A stretch of DNA of 64,000 nt from Phlegmacium glaucopus (GCA_015039465.1 MU130623.1:101134-165133), one strand, 5' to 3'. Numbered from the stretch's first letter, positions 35,249-47,347 are shown. The notes: generated by a model not told the origin, from the letters alone. Numbers and translations are program-made.

Positions 35249-35491
35249 TAGTGCTTGAAAGTCCAGTCTTTGGTCTTTTTGACCTTTTTTTGAGCTAGAA
35301 TGCTGAAATTAAATTCCCCATTACAACTGTGGTGCCTAAAAAGGAAAATTTTCCGGTCTTGGACCGGAAAGAAGACCGGACTGACCCTGAATTTTTTGTT
35401 CCCACACCCCAATTGTGATGGGGAATTTTAATTTCAGCGTTCTAGCTCAAAAAAAGGTCAAAAAGACCAAAGACTGGACTTTCAAGCACTA
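35249..35491. mobile_element. hAT-type MITE, 243 bp, near-perfect hairpin
   Basis: The terminal repeats start TAGTGCTTGAAAGTCCAGTC and end with its reverse complement. The two arms match almost base for base over about 85 bp each, with only a few differences. An 8-bp target duplication GTGATGGT is perfect (35241-35248 and 35492-35499). TIR sequence and duplication length both fit the hAT superfamily. A 514-bp relative lies at 48140-48653. Confidence 0.93.
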
Positions 35492-35499
35492 GTGATGGT

Positions 35500-35957
35500 C
35501 ATTTCTCCCCTGCCAAATCTCAATATTCTCGTCTTAGCGAAGAATGAGCATAGATTAGAATCAAGTCTTTGAGTGAATGTGGGATGTCACAGTGTTACAA
35601 CACTTCTTCTTTCAATACTCCCATCATTCACTCTTAGGTATCTGGCTCTCTGCCTCACTCTCACTTGTTTTTTGCTCTCTTCTACCTCAAACACTCTCTT
35701 TAATAAACACTCTTTTTAAGAAAAAACATCAACCCTAAGCAATCCTTTAATTGTTTAATAAATACTTATAAAATCGACATCCTAGGATACTATGGACAAG
35801 AGAATAATCCATGACCCTCACCTTGAGGTGATGCCAGACCACACAGGACCGCACTACAACGTCCTTACAAAATGCCCTCATTCAAAATGGGATGAACATG
35901 GAACAAGCCATTCAGGCACTTGACGTGTCATGGGCACAGAATCACAACGAATGGGTC
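35500..35957 (+). pseudogene. Leader and start of a gag-like reading frame, truncated
   Basis: 35600-35790 looks like LTR or leader sequence (CT-rich, AATAAACAC). A segment at about 35870-35957 reads QNALIQNGMNMEQAIQALDV then SWAQNHNEWVHQE. This resembles the N-terminal helix of gag-like proteins found with mushroom retroelements (recognition from memory, weak). It is cut at 35958 by the element that follows. Confidence 0.3.
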
Positions 35958-36907
35958 CATCAGGAAAAATGACTTCTGCCCTAGGCTGTCCTGAAATGTC
36001 CTGGGGTGCCCCAGGCAGCTCAGGGCGCTCAGGTCAAGGGGTTGCCCTGGGGTGCAAGTTACCTATGTATGAAAAGTCTAAGGCTGTCCTGGGGCAACCT
36101 GAGGCAACCTGAGAGCGTCCTGAGGCAACCTGAGGCAACCTGAGAGTGTCCTGAGGCAGCCTTAGTCCCTTTGGATCTGATGCTAGAAAACATATATAAA
36201 CCAGATATTTGAGTGGTCTCACACAACAGAATAATAATAATAATAAATAAAATTATATTCAATTATTCTAAACATCATATATACTAGTAATAAAATAATA
36301 ATAAAATAGTGATACATAAATATACTAGTATAATACTGGGGAAGTAGGAAATAAGAAAACAAAATTGTGGGTGGTTTATATATCTTTTGGATGGCGCACA
36401 GACCATTGGTCACATGATCACAGATAAGCATGATTTCAAGCATATGGTACTGGGTCAGGGTAGATTACATAAATGCCAAAAAAGGAAATTTAAAGATGGT
36501 AGAGAATTGTTTTAGGACCCTGAATATGTTTAAATTATATTAATAGCACTCTCCTTATTGAGAAAACTGCAAAATACTTTCCTGGACGCAGCGGTTAAAG
36601 ATTTTCTAGCAAAATTCATAAATTCTAAGGGACTCCCAGGGCCTCCTGATGTGATTTAATCCAGATGGTCAATGCACCAGGATACACTAAAGGTGTCCTG
36701 AGAAAATGGGTGACACTCAAAACTTTATCTATGCTGTCCTAGGTTGTCCTGAGGTGTCCTTGGATAAGTGTGTAACACTCAAATTTTACCTGTGCTGCTC
36801 TAGGATGTCCTGGGGTGTCCTGGGGTGTCCTGGGATGTCCTGAGTAGTGATGTGATATTAACAAATTACCCAAGGCTACCTAGGGGCAAAATCATTTTCC
36901 CTGATGC
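35958..36907 (+). mobile_element. CATCAGGAAAAA element, left copy (950 bp)
   Basis: It starts CATCAGGAAAAATGACTTCTGCCC and ends GGGGCAAAATCATTTTCCCTGATGC. Subterminal minisatellites of GTCCTGAGGCAACCTGAG type lie at both sides (35975-36160; 36690-36845). The interior (about 36176-36680) is the reverse complement of 37330-37840 in the partner copy. No transposase or clear target duplication was found. Confidence 0.7.
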
Positions 36908-37102
36908 ACTTCAACTAACACACACAACAACAATAATCTGGATCAATTTAAGGATGATCAAAATTTTCAAGTGGTTTTGCAATTTATGGCTTGCACCAAC
37001 AATCAGTCAAAGAATTTCTAAGACTTTACTGATTGATTTAGTTGTGTACACTAAAGTCCAAGACTTTGTTACAGCTTCAACACAATTGCATACACAAGAA
37101 GA

Positions 37103-38052
37103 GCATCAGGAAAAACACTTTGGCTCTAAGAGTCTCTCAGAGCAACCTCAAAAATTTAAGTGTACAAATCACTGAAAAAATGCATTTGAAACATATTTAT
37201 TTTTTTGAGGTTGGTCTGAGAGACTCCCAGAGTAGCTAGAGTGTCTTAGAGCTAAAGTGTTTTTCCTGATGCTATCCAAGGACACCTCAGGACAACCTAG
37301 GACAGCATAGATAAAATTTTGAGTGTCACACCTGGTGTATTGACCATCTGGATTAAATCACATCAAGAGGCCCTGGGAGTCCCTTAAAATTTATGAATTT
37401 TGCTAGACAATATTCAACCGCCACGTCCAGAAAAGTATTTTGCAATTTTCTCAATAAGAAGAGCTGCTATTAATATAATTTAAACATGTCCTAAAACAAT
37501 TCTCTACCACCTTTAAAAAATTTCCTTTTTTGGAATTTTATGTAATCTACCCTGACCCAGCACCATATGCTCGAAATCATGCTTATCTGTGATCATGTGA
37601 CCAATGGTCTTTGCGCCATCCAAAAGATATATAAACCACCCACAATTTTGTTTTCTTATTTCCTACTTCCCCCAGTACTAGTATATAACTTTGTATCACT
37701 ATTTTATTATTATTTTATTACTAGTATATATGATGTTTAGAATAATTGAATATTATTTTATTATATTATTATAATTCTGTTGTGTGAGACTATTCAAATA
37801 TCTGATTCTAGCATCAGATATAAAGGGACTAAGGCTGCCTCAGGGATGCTCTCAGGTTGCCTCAGGACACTCTTAGGTTGCCCCAGGACATACCCAGGAC
37901 ATACCTAGGACACCTTCTGAGTTTTCAAAAAAATAAATAGTACCTTCTTAGAGCACTCTTGGAGCTCTAAGGCTCTAAGAGCTCTGGGGGTGTCTTAGAG
38001 TATTTTAGAGTGTCCTTAGACTGTCCTAGGGCAAAAGTGTTTTTCCTGATGC
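37103..38052 (-). mobile_element. CATCAGGAAAAA element, right copy in inverted orientation (950 bp)
   Basis: It starts GCATCAGGAAAAACACTTTGG and ends GGGCAAAAGTGTTTTTCCTGATGC. It has the same length as the left copy and lies in inverse orientation, separated by 195 bp, so the pair forms a 2.1-kb palindrome. Its left 170 bp (37103-37272) themselves have matching inverted ends and could be a nested mini-element. Confidence 0.7.
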
Positions 38053-41000
38053 TGTCAGAACAAGCTTCATGATGTCAGTAAATATCCTTTTCTCCTCTTC
38101 AGTTTCACTATATGCTATTTTAGTTGAGGCAAAAATATTATAATGTGCATATATGTACATTTCTGAGGACTGGGTCAAGTCTTCATCTTTGGCATCCTCT
38201 TCCATTCCAGCAAAGAAAACTGAAGTGAGGTTGACATATGGGTTGATAGCCAATGGTATCCACTGTGCTACAGTGAGGTATGGCTTCAAAGCTTCAGCCC
38301 TGCATGTAAGAATGGTGAGTATCTGCCCAATGTAGAACTGATCAGAACACTGGGACTTACTTGGGATTGTTGTTCTTCAGAGCTTTCATACACTTGTCAA
38401 TGTGCTTGTTGCCTGTTGATGATGGCATGGTAGATTCAGTATCAGAGTCCATTTTAATGGGGGATGAAAGTAAGGAAACTTTGAGAGGGGTAGAAGACAT
38501 GATGCACCTGTAATCTGACAGCTGTGATAAAACAAAAGCCAAACAATCTCTAGTTGAATTGCTGTCAATGTGTAGTGCAAAACTGGAACCAGAGAATTCC
38601 AGATGAACAAGTATCATAGTAAAATGTAAAATTGATAATGAGGTTGAATCTTGTTGAACTAATGGATGGAGAGCCAAGAGAAAGCTAAGGTAAACATCCA
38701 GTAGTAATATGAGTACCAATTAATGGCCAGGATATTGTAGAAGACAGATGAAAGATGAGGATGATGGAGAGGGGGAGCCATGTATACATGCACCCCAGGG
38801 TGGACAGAAGCCTGAAGGTATGGTAAAGACATTTGGAATGTTACTAGACCTTCCAATCAACAATCAATATTTAGGTGGGAGTGAATACATACCCTTGATA
38901 AAATTAGGTACTGAGGAGGAGAGACAGGAAAGAGGTGTCTCCTATTCAATTTTCTTTGTGATAGTTTTGTCACAGTTTACACACAAACACTGTGACAGTT
39001 GCTCCCTTTGTCACATCACCTTGCATCAACTTTTGACTTAGGGTTTTAGGGTAGGGTTGTTTTGCTGATATTGGTAATGTGATAAGTCAAAAAACATCTA
39101 TCCCCACTGATTTTAATAACTAATTCTTTCACCCTTTTACAGATGACTCCAACTTTTATCACCTTGCATCAACTTTTTACTTGGGTTTTATAGTAGGGTT
39201 GTTTTGCTTATATTGGTAATATGGTAAGTCCAGTCAAAAAGACCTCTATCCCTACTGAGCTTAATAACTATGTCTTTTGCTCTTTTACAGACAACTCCTT
39301 GTCCTAAGGAATCTGCCCCTGAATCTCTCCCTATCTTTCTTTTTTGACCTGGTTATCCCAGGGCAAAAACTCATCCTCCCAGTCCTGGAATTTTCTCACC
39401 CATTCCTTTTTTGACCTGGTTAGCCCAGAGCTTGTTGTAGACCCTGCCCATGATCTCTGCTCCTTGAATTCCACCAGTATATCATCACCATTGGTGTGAG
39501 ACATCATACGCAAGACCGGTATGCAGAGATTCTGCTTCCTTATTTAAAGTTGGATGATGATAACACTGGGAGTTCAGTCAGAGCAACAACTCTCCCTCCT
39601 CACCATGAATAGACCTGGTTCATCCTGGTTAATTGCTTCCATTCCATTCATGTTTTGAGGTCTCCAAGAACTTGTACATTCAAAATGGCACCATCCAGAA
39701 GACCCAAAATCAATCACTCCAAAGGGCATGCTTTCCTCCAGGATGGCATCATCTATTATTGTCCAAATTCATCACATCCTATTACTGTGCCTACTTGTAC
39801 TACTGGAATGAACTCAGGTTATCAATTCAACAAAAAAGATGCATCATGGCAATGGTTTCATGACCCACAATGGTGGACTCTCCCTATTGTTTTCTCAGTT
39901 TCATCCCTTTGAGACCCCTGTTTGAAGGAGAGACCTTTGGCTCACTCTGTGATATCATATCATTTATGGCAGGACCAGATTCTGATGGTCAATTTCACCT
40001 TCACAAAGACAAAATGGCTCTCTGAACTGAGCTTCAAGACCAGCTTTTCTATGTATCCCATCTCCTTGACACAAGGTTGGATACATATCCCACTCTGAAA
40101 TCTATCCCACCATCTTTTTTGGGTTTTCAAAAACAATCCGTGCCCTCACATTCAGCATGAATCCAGGCCACAATCTCATTTGTCATTTGGATGGGCCTGT
40201 TGTCATTCAAAATTACTGCTGTTTCAGATTGGTTTGATTTTTGTAAAAGGACACTGTTACAAATTCTTTTTTCCTTTTCTGAACTCCACTGATACATACA
40301 CTTTACATGCATTCTTTGTAATACTTGATTTCATAATATAATTAACTTTGGATCCCCTGCTACCTTCAGAACTCCCAGAACCACAGTTACCCTTACACCT
40401 GCAACCTCAACAATTCAATAAAATCCTAAAAAACTATGATCCAGAGAATGCCACTTGTTGCAACAAAGAAATCAATAACATGCTAGAAGTCACATGAGAC
40501 ACACAAAGTGGCTCAATTATATAATTTCTTTTTCACAAGCAGATAACAAGACCAATTGTGCTTATCATCATCACTGGCTTGTTTCTTCAACTATTTCCAT
40601 ATAAATTCTCCTTCTATATTCCTTTATTCTATGTACATTTAAAATAGGGGAAATTTGTCCTGTAAACACCAGTGGAATACATCTAATTCACCAGCCAAGC
40701 TTAGCCTCTTAAGTCATTCTTACAGGTTTCCAAAAGCTCAACTTTTATATCTCTTGATTATATACACAATTACAAGTACAATTGTTATTGTAATCTAACC
40801 ATGTGACCTTTCTGGCTCTTGCCACCTGCATTGCTGAAAGTCCAGACCCATAAACCATCAATTCATTACATTTTCTCCTTTTGAAATTATCACATGACTT
40901 TACCAGTAACTGCTACAAATCATTACTAAAATCTAGGTCCACAGCCCATCACTACATTAATCAAATCATTCTCACACCAGCAATCTGCACAATGTTGCAT

Positions 41001-41225
41001 TGTCTTTTCTTAGGATGACTAACATCTATGTAGATAGCCCAAAGGCTAGTTGCCATCAACAGATAAAAACTCAACTACATCCTAGTTTATACCAACACCC
41101 TACTTTCCATTCCATTGAACTTGCCTCTGGTCGCCTTTGACCAACCTTAAATGTCAGGTTCTTCTTTCAATCACAATCTCATAGGGAAAAATCAACTCAA
41201 TCCTTATAAGCAAACCTCCGTTATA
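38053..41225. other. AT-rich gene-poor region with relic coding pieces
   Basis: 38510-38080 on the minus strand has two coding-like stretches (NKHIDKCMKALKNNNPK; YLTVAQWIPLAINPYVNLTS ... FAGMEEDAKDEDL) that could be one decayed gene of unknown family. 39019-39300 is an imperfect direct duplication of a ~138-bp unit. 39600-41220 shows no convincing gene; open stretches are short and lack splice or family support. Confidence 0.4.
39019..39300. repeat. Two-copy tandem repeat, unit about 138 bp
   Basis: CACCTTGCATCAACTTTTGACTT at about 39019 and CACCTTGCATCAACTTTTTACTT at about 39158 each begin a unit with GGGTAGGGTTGTTTTGCT-like sequence and end with CTTTTACAGA. Identity is high but interrupted by indels. 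Confidence 0.7.
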
Positions 41226-41690
41226 TTTATCATCATGACTATGAGGTAACATTGATTGATCTTATTGAAGCTGGTGTTGAAGACAAGACCTTGAAAATTG
41301 CACTTGCAAAATACCACTTTGAAAAGTTGACTAATAGTGAGATAATCTTAAAGTGACTGTTGGCTGAACATGGCATTCAGATGAGGTCTGATCTCATATT
41401 CAACTTATCTGCTCTAATGACTTGTTTATGGTATTGTGTTTGGCAGCACATCAACTGTGAATTGGGGATCAAAAAAGATAGGATTACATGGGAGTAATGC
41501 TTCTATGAAGACCATACATCCATCTGAGGCTGAACAGCTTGTTGTGAAAACTCTCAACAAAGACCCTGCAAAATACTCTAATGTGTGGACTATACACCAG
41601 AAGGTTGCACTTGATAATGGAATTCACTTAACTATGTTTTCCAAATCCTCTGTGAAGTGTGCTCATATTTATAATTTTACTAGAGATTTT

Positions 41691-43585
41691 GAGGTCTTTA
41701 CACTCCCCCACGTCTTCCTGGAGGATTCCTGGTGGATTCCTACCTATTCCAGGAGGATTCCTGGAGGATTCCGGGAGGAATTTTCTACCAGCCAATTCCC
41801 CCTGAAATTGACATTCCTGGCTCTTCCCAGTCCAGGAGGATTCCAGGAGGATTCCTGGTACACAATGAAATTGATACCAGGATTCCTGGAATTCCTTAGG
41901 AATCCCCAACACAGAATCCACCCAGAATCCACCTGGAATCCTGGGATCCACCCAGAATCCACCCGGAATCCTGGGAATTCCATCAACTCTTACTTTTAAA
42001 TATTATTCAAAATTAAAAGAACCATATATAAGTCAATAGTAATTTAAATGTATATAAGTTAACTGTAATTTGTATATGTGTGGTGGCAATGCCTTGCCGC
42101 CATTCGAATTCCAAATTTTGTTCAGACCGCGAGGTATGGTCAGGTGACCGCACGTGATGCACTTCTCACAAATCAACAAACATTATTTCGTCTTCTCACA
42201 ACTACCACCCACCACCATGACATCCAGGACGACAAAGGAGGAGGACAAGAACGGATGACGACGACGACCAACAACGATGACGACCAACAACAACGACGAT
42301 GAACAACGACCACGACGAGGAACAACAACAACAACGAGGGGTAACAACAACAACGAGGGGTAACAACGACAACAACGAGGGGCAACGACAACGACAACGA
42401 GGGGCAACGACAACGACAACGAGGGGCAATGACAACGACAATGAGGGGCAACGACAACGACGAAGTAACCACCACCATTACCACCACCGACGACAACCAC
42501 GGCCACAATGGCCACAACAACAACAACAACAACAACAACCCTCACTTGAGGGGGGTTATTTTCTTTTTATTAATGTATTACGACGACGACAACACGCGAA
42601 CGACGACCAGCACGACGACGACGACGACCCCCCTCACTTGAGGGGGGTTATTTTATTTTTATTAATATATTACGACGATGGCAACACATGGACGACGACA
42701 ACGACAACCCCCCTCACTTGAGGGGGGTTATGTCCTTTTTATTAATATATTACGACGACACGCGAACGACGACGACGACGACGACCCCCCTTCACTGGGG
42801 GGGTTTTTTATTTTTTATTTTATTTAGTACACTCACTACCATTAGAACTACCGCGACGACAACGACCACCACCACCACGCTCAACGACCACCACCATGCA
42901 TGACGACAACCACCACCACGCACGATGACGACCCCCCCTCACTGGGGGGGTTATTTTTATTTTTTATTTATATTTTGATTACTATGACGACGAGGACCCA
43001 CCACCCAAACGACGACACGAACAAACGACGACACGTACAAATGACGACACACGCGAGTGACAACACGTACGAACAACAACACCCATGCGAACAACGACGA
43101 CGACCCATGCGAACAACAACAACAACAACCCCCCCTCGTGGGGGGGTTTATTTTTATTTAATACACTACCACAGCCCTCACCCGACGACCCTCACCGGGG
43201 TTTATTTTAATTTTAATATACTACAATCATAACCCCTCAGAGGGGTATGTTTTTAATAGGTTATTAATAAGTGAATAATATGTTATTAATTACATTTTAA
43301 TGTAAATTTGTATTTATATAATTTTCAATATATATCTTGGAATAAAAAAAATTAAAATCAGGGAAAAATTAAATGAAATAATACAAGTCAATGACTTAGC
43401 TGATTTCACCAGGAATACACCCGGAATCCTCCAGGAATCCGCGCGGACTGCCCGGAATCCTGGAGGAATCCACCAGGAATATTCTCAATTTCAGGATTCC
43501 TGGTGGATTCCTCCAGGATTCCTCCAGGATTCCAGGCAGTCCGCGCGGATTCCTGGAGGAAGACGTGGGGGAGTGTAAAGTTCAG
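41691..43585 (+). mobile_element. Minisatellite-filled TIR element, complete copy (1,895 bp)
   Basis: Left end GAGGTCTTTACACTCCCCCA and right end GGGGGAGTGTAAAGTTCAG share an inverted core (CTTTACACTCCCCCACGTCTTCC, 41696 on; matching 43560-43580). The flanks carry an 8-bp duplication GAGATTTT (41683-41690 and 43586-43593; a 9-bp reading adds G). Inside: GGATTCC repeats (41700-41985), a unique stretch (42000-42230), CAACGA/CGACGA microsatellite with GC-clamp hairpins (42240-43250), an AT-rich stretch, and a palindromic GGAATCC block (43410-43580). No transposase is encoded. Trinucleotide-repeat frames here give spurious Thr/Arg/His-rich reading frames. An end of the same family is at 1-1075. 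Confidence 0.85.
42538..43248. repeat. GC-clamp hairpin and trinucleotide satellite block
   Basis: Palindromes of C(4-8)-TCACT(TG)-G(4-8) type occur near 42538-42557, 42625-42648, 42704-42727, 42784-42806, 42929-42951, 43129-43148, 43183-43200 and 43230-43247. Each is followed by TTATTTTTATTAATATATTA-like sequence and then a run of ACGACG/CAACAA. Spacing shrinks and clamps degrade toward the right. Confidence 0.85.
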
Positions 43586-44313
43586 GAGATTTTGTCAGAC
43601 AGGTCATGCATACACATGATGCTAATGCATGTTTAATTCATAAACCTGCCACAAAGCAGATCTTCCATTTTAAAAAGTATCCTATTTGAATGCATGCACA
43701 CCAGGCTGCAGATGATCATAATAAGCTCTACAAGATTGTGTTTCTAATTTGGGCAATTGTTGATGACGCAACAGGTAAATGGTTAAGTGACCTTTGATTG
43801 TGTACAGTTGAAAAACTCAAGAGAAAGCAACTCACTGTTAGCTTGCTGCTTTTACATATCTCAACACTACACAAGCATACTCCTACAGTTCACTACTGAC
43901 TGTAGATTTGAAACAACTGTAGTATATAGCTACTTTACTGCATTTCAGTGAGCATTCATTAAAATATGCCTGACTTGGACTTGGATTTAGTATCAAATTA
44001 CAATCAGCATACTATTCTATGTGATATTAGATCACAAAATTGCAACAATTATTTCCAAAATATACATAACATCCTCCTCAGATCACCTAACTGGGACTCA
44101 TCTCCAAATTAGGACTTACATCCCAAGATTGCTAACCAGCACTTGTTTGGGACAAATCAGAACTCATCTTGACCAATCAGGACTTTGTATATTTTACCTC
44201 ATTGTCAAAGTAATTTGCATGATAACACATTATTAATTTACATATCATGCCATCTCTTTTATTTTAATTATTTAATTTTTACATCATACCACACCTGTAA
44301 TATTTAAACCCCT

Positions 44314-44363
44314 CACCTTAGCAGGGATCCCTATTCTTTCCTCTTAGGATCTTCTGCTAGGTG
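44314..44363. repeat. CTAGCAGGGATCC mini-palindrome (50 bp)
   Basis: CACCTTAGCAGGGATCCC ... GGATCTTCTGCTAGGTG is an inverted repeat around a short CT-rich centre. Related half or full palindromes lie at about 40350-40374, 45985-46000, 49087-49110 and 49148-49192. Confidence 0.6.
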
Positions 44364-44842
44364 AGTATGATATAACCACTGAGAAACCCAGGCTATTATA
44401 ATTCGAAACTGCAATTCCACCAGAAAATTACATATTTTTCTATGTTTAGAGTAGTTATTACAACAATTATAGTAGACTTATTACTGTAAATAACTATTGA
44501 AATCATAGTAATTTCATAATGTTAATGTTGTAATGTCTGTAGATAAATGAATTGCTTTCTGTGTGATTGGACCCTATGTAAGGTGGTAAAGTGTAGTAAT
44601 TCATTTGATATATTAAAGGATCACAACCCCAGAATGAAGGAATTTATGACAGTTAAGCAGGTGGAGAGCACTGCACTTACCATCAGGTTTTTTCACTGGA
44701 ATTTCCAACCACTTAACTAATTACTTACTTATTAATTATTACTTATTATTACTAGTATTACTAGTATTTCTTCTTGTTATTAGTAGTTATTGTAGTAGTA
44801 TTGTGAGTTAGGCAAAAGGAAAATACTGTAACATATCATTGC

Positions 44843-44911
44843 ACTATGAGGAATTGAACATGTGATCTATCATGACAAGTTACAGTGCTAAAGACCACTG
44901 CACCATAAGAA
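44843..44911 (-). ncRNA. tRNA-like remnant (possible SINE head)
   Basis: Read on the minus strand, TATGGTGCAGTGGTCTTTAG resembles a tRNA D-arm with A box and ATGTTCAATTCCTCAT resembles a T-arm with B box, about 30 bp apart. Pairing in the acceptor and anticodon arms is poor, so it is not a working tRNA. A tRNA-derived retroposon is plausible. Confidence 0.3.
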
Positions 44912-45629
44912 AACTGACAGCTATATATACTCTTCCCATCTATCATGACATATTGTATATCATTAGAAAGCTACATATTGAGAGAATATAACCATATTAT
45001 AAGCATGGGAAAATGACCATTTTTTGAAACATTAAAACACATGAAATGTGTAAAAGCACATGATTTATATATATTTAGAATACCTGTAATAACATGGTTC
45101 TAATGGTATACAGTACATCATGTCACACATATTTATAAGCATAGAGCACATTATTTTACTAGATATTTTGTGCTATTTTACATATAACACATACAAAAGC
45201 ATGTGTCACATCACAATTTTATTACCAATGGATTCCTCTTATTTTTCCAAACATTTTGGTATAAAATACATGGTAGTAACCCTTCAGGAAGTGCCAGAAT
45301 ATATTATTTAGTCAGGGGGGAAGGGTATATATCACTGTTAGCTTCTATATATATGCAAGCATCAATCTGTTTCTAGGTATAGAAATGATGTGCACTATAT
45401 CTTTATATCATAGTATATGCTATCACAGCCTCACTTTTTAATTTTTTACTGGGTTATTAATAAGTTATTAATCTTAATTTGTATCTAAATAATTTTAGAT
45501 ATATACAATCAAAAAACTAAGTGAAACCAATGATATAATTTTTTGTTATCTTTCAGTTGTATTTTACCCTACTAAATTCCTACCTTTTTTGTCATAAATT
45601 ACCACAGTGCTGGTCTCATAGTGCTTTAC

Positions 45630-45915
45630 CTCAGTAATTCCTACCTTAAATAGTAAGATATTTTCTTGATATAACACTTTTGGTCTTATGTTTTGGTTGT
45701 AAATATCTATAATAATTGTTGTAATTGATTCCTATAAAAAACATGGGTTATTTCTACTTAATTTACCTTAATAATTCCTACCTTAAAAGTAGTAAAATAT
45801 TTTCTTGATATAACAGTTTCAGTTTCATGTTTTTTGTTGTAATTTTGTTGTAAGTGTCTACAATAATTATTGTAATTGATTCCTATGCAAAACATTATTA
45901 TCTACTTCTTCAAAA
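45630..45915. repeat. Two-copy tandem repeat, unit about 140 bp
   Basis: AATTCCTACCTTAAA-TAGTAA-ATATTTTCTTGATATAACA occurs at about 45636 and 45775. In both copies it is followed by TTGTAA-TATCTA-AATAATT-TTGTAATTGATTCCTAT. Confidence 0.7.
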
Positions 45916-47154
45916 AACAATCTTAAGTGTAGTTATTTACCACCCTACTGGTCTTACAGTGAACCTTCAACCTGTAATAAATTTAATTTAGGATCCCTGC
46001 TAGGTTGTTTGGTCATGTTTCTCACTTTCAGACATATCTCATCTTCTGATTAGGTATCCAACTAACTTGTGGTTGCCCTAACAGCTGACCACTAGTAAGT
46101 TTTATTTTGTATCAATGTCTCTTGGTGGGGCATTTTAATATGAATCTGAAATTCTGATCTAGTGAGTTATGTCAATGGTTGTCTCTTAGAATCAATGATC
46201 TCAGTGTTAGCAGAATTGAAGGAAAGGTTAGAAGGTGATGGACTTATTTTATTCTTAACACCAGGATTTTCAGCACATGCTCAAGAAGCTTATGATTCAT
46301 AGGCTATCATTGACCTCACTTTCAAAAATATATGGGTTGTATTTACCACAATGTTACCACTGGTGTTTCACTAGCTAACCCTTAGTCCCATCCCATAATA
46401 ACATTAGTTCAAAGTCTCAAACATGACTTGAATTTATCCACCAATACAAAGTGGGTTAAGTTTAGCACTGCCATGGTGATTTTGAGAGTGAGTTGGATGG
46501 CTTATTTGGTGAAACCAATTTGAAATGGTCACTTCCAATTGGTTCATCACCATCACTATCCTCCAGTCAACAGTTCTTAATTAGAGTGCATTTCAGATCA
46601 CATTTTTATTTGAAATGATATGCCATAAGTGTTAGGGATACTCATTGTATCTGCCTCTAGTATGCTTAGTATGTCTTTACCTTCATCGCTTTCTACAATC
46701 ATTTCCATACCACATTACATCATCCTACACCTTGCATACACCCCCTTATTGTTGTAGTAGTCATCCCTCCGCCAATGACGTCCCTGACTGTGGTCATACA
46801 TCAACATCTATATTTGTTATCAGAACACACCTTATGCCTTCCATTTGTACTAGCCATATTTAGAAGTAGCTTCACATGCTTGTAGTATATAGGTGCAAGG
46901 TGCTTATCGAAGATAAGCACCTTAGTATTCAACTTGATTCCCAGGTCCATATGTTCTCTAACAATAAGGCTTTTGATTGCTTTATGTCCACCATCCCAGT
47001 ACACACAATTCATTGAAGGCTAGTCAGAGCTGTCATGCCCTATGAGTGTACTGGAACAAGAGATATGTAAAAACACACGAGTGTGATTGCAGGACAATGA
47101 AGCACATAGTGCCAGTCTTGTTGTACATGCCTTACTACAGCAATTAAATCAATT

Positions 47155-47347
47155 CAGCAGGTGGTGTTTCTGGTGGAAAAACTTATTTTTAGAAATGTTT
47201 TGTCATTTCTGATTACATTTTTCCTAGAGTTACACCAAAACAATTTATTTATAAGGGAATTAATTCAGTGTAACCTGAATAAAAATGTTTTAGAAGTGAC
47301 AAAACATGTCTAAAAATAGGTGTTTCCACAAGAAACACCACCTGCTG
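47155..47347. mobile_element. Short inverted-repeat element (MITE-like, 193 bp)
   Basis: CAGCAGGTGGTGTTTCTGGT at the left pairs with the reverse complement of the right end (ACAAGAAACACCACCTGCTG). The match continues about 55 bp inward through TATTTTTAGAAATGTTTTGTCA. No target duplication was found. Confidence 0.7.

Larger units (their letters stand above)
41226..43800 (+). pseudogene. Fungal integrase-like (DDE core) gene, decayed and split by a transposon
   Basis: The left part (41226-41690) reads IDLIEAGVEDKTLKIALAKY, LLAEHGIQM, GLHGSNASMKTIHPSEAEQL and DNGIHLT, then FTRDF. The right part, after the inserted element (43586-43800), continues in the same frame across the 8-bp target duplication with VRQVMHTHDANAC and later reaches the conserved core HNKLYKIVFLIWAIVDDATG. 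This order matches the integrase-core proteins that are common in mushroom genomes (N-terminal helix-turn-helix-like region, then D-G-H-D-KL ... VDD-SGKWL). Several stops and frame breaks exist outside the insertion, so it was decaying apart from the insertion too. Confidence 0.65.

Noticed and set aside
42078..43232. Overlapping Thr/Asp/His/Arg-rich and Val/Leu/Cys-rich open frames on both strands
   Set aside because: Produced by trinucleotide microsatellite; every frame is open and none has conserved motifs.
41691..43585. CACTA-type transposon (ends contain CACTCC)
   Set aside because: The flanking duplication is 8-9 bp, not 2-3 bp, and the conserved end extends beyond CACT (CTTTACAC).
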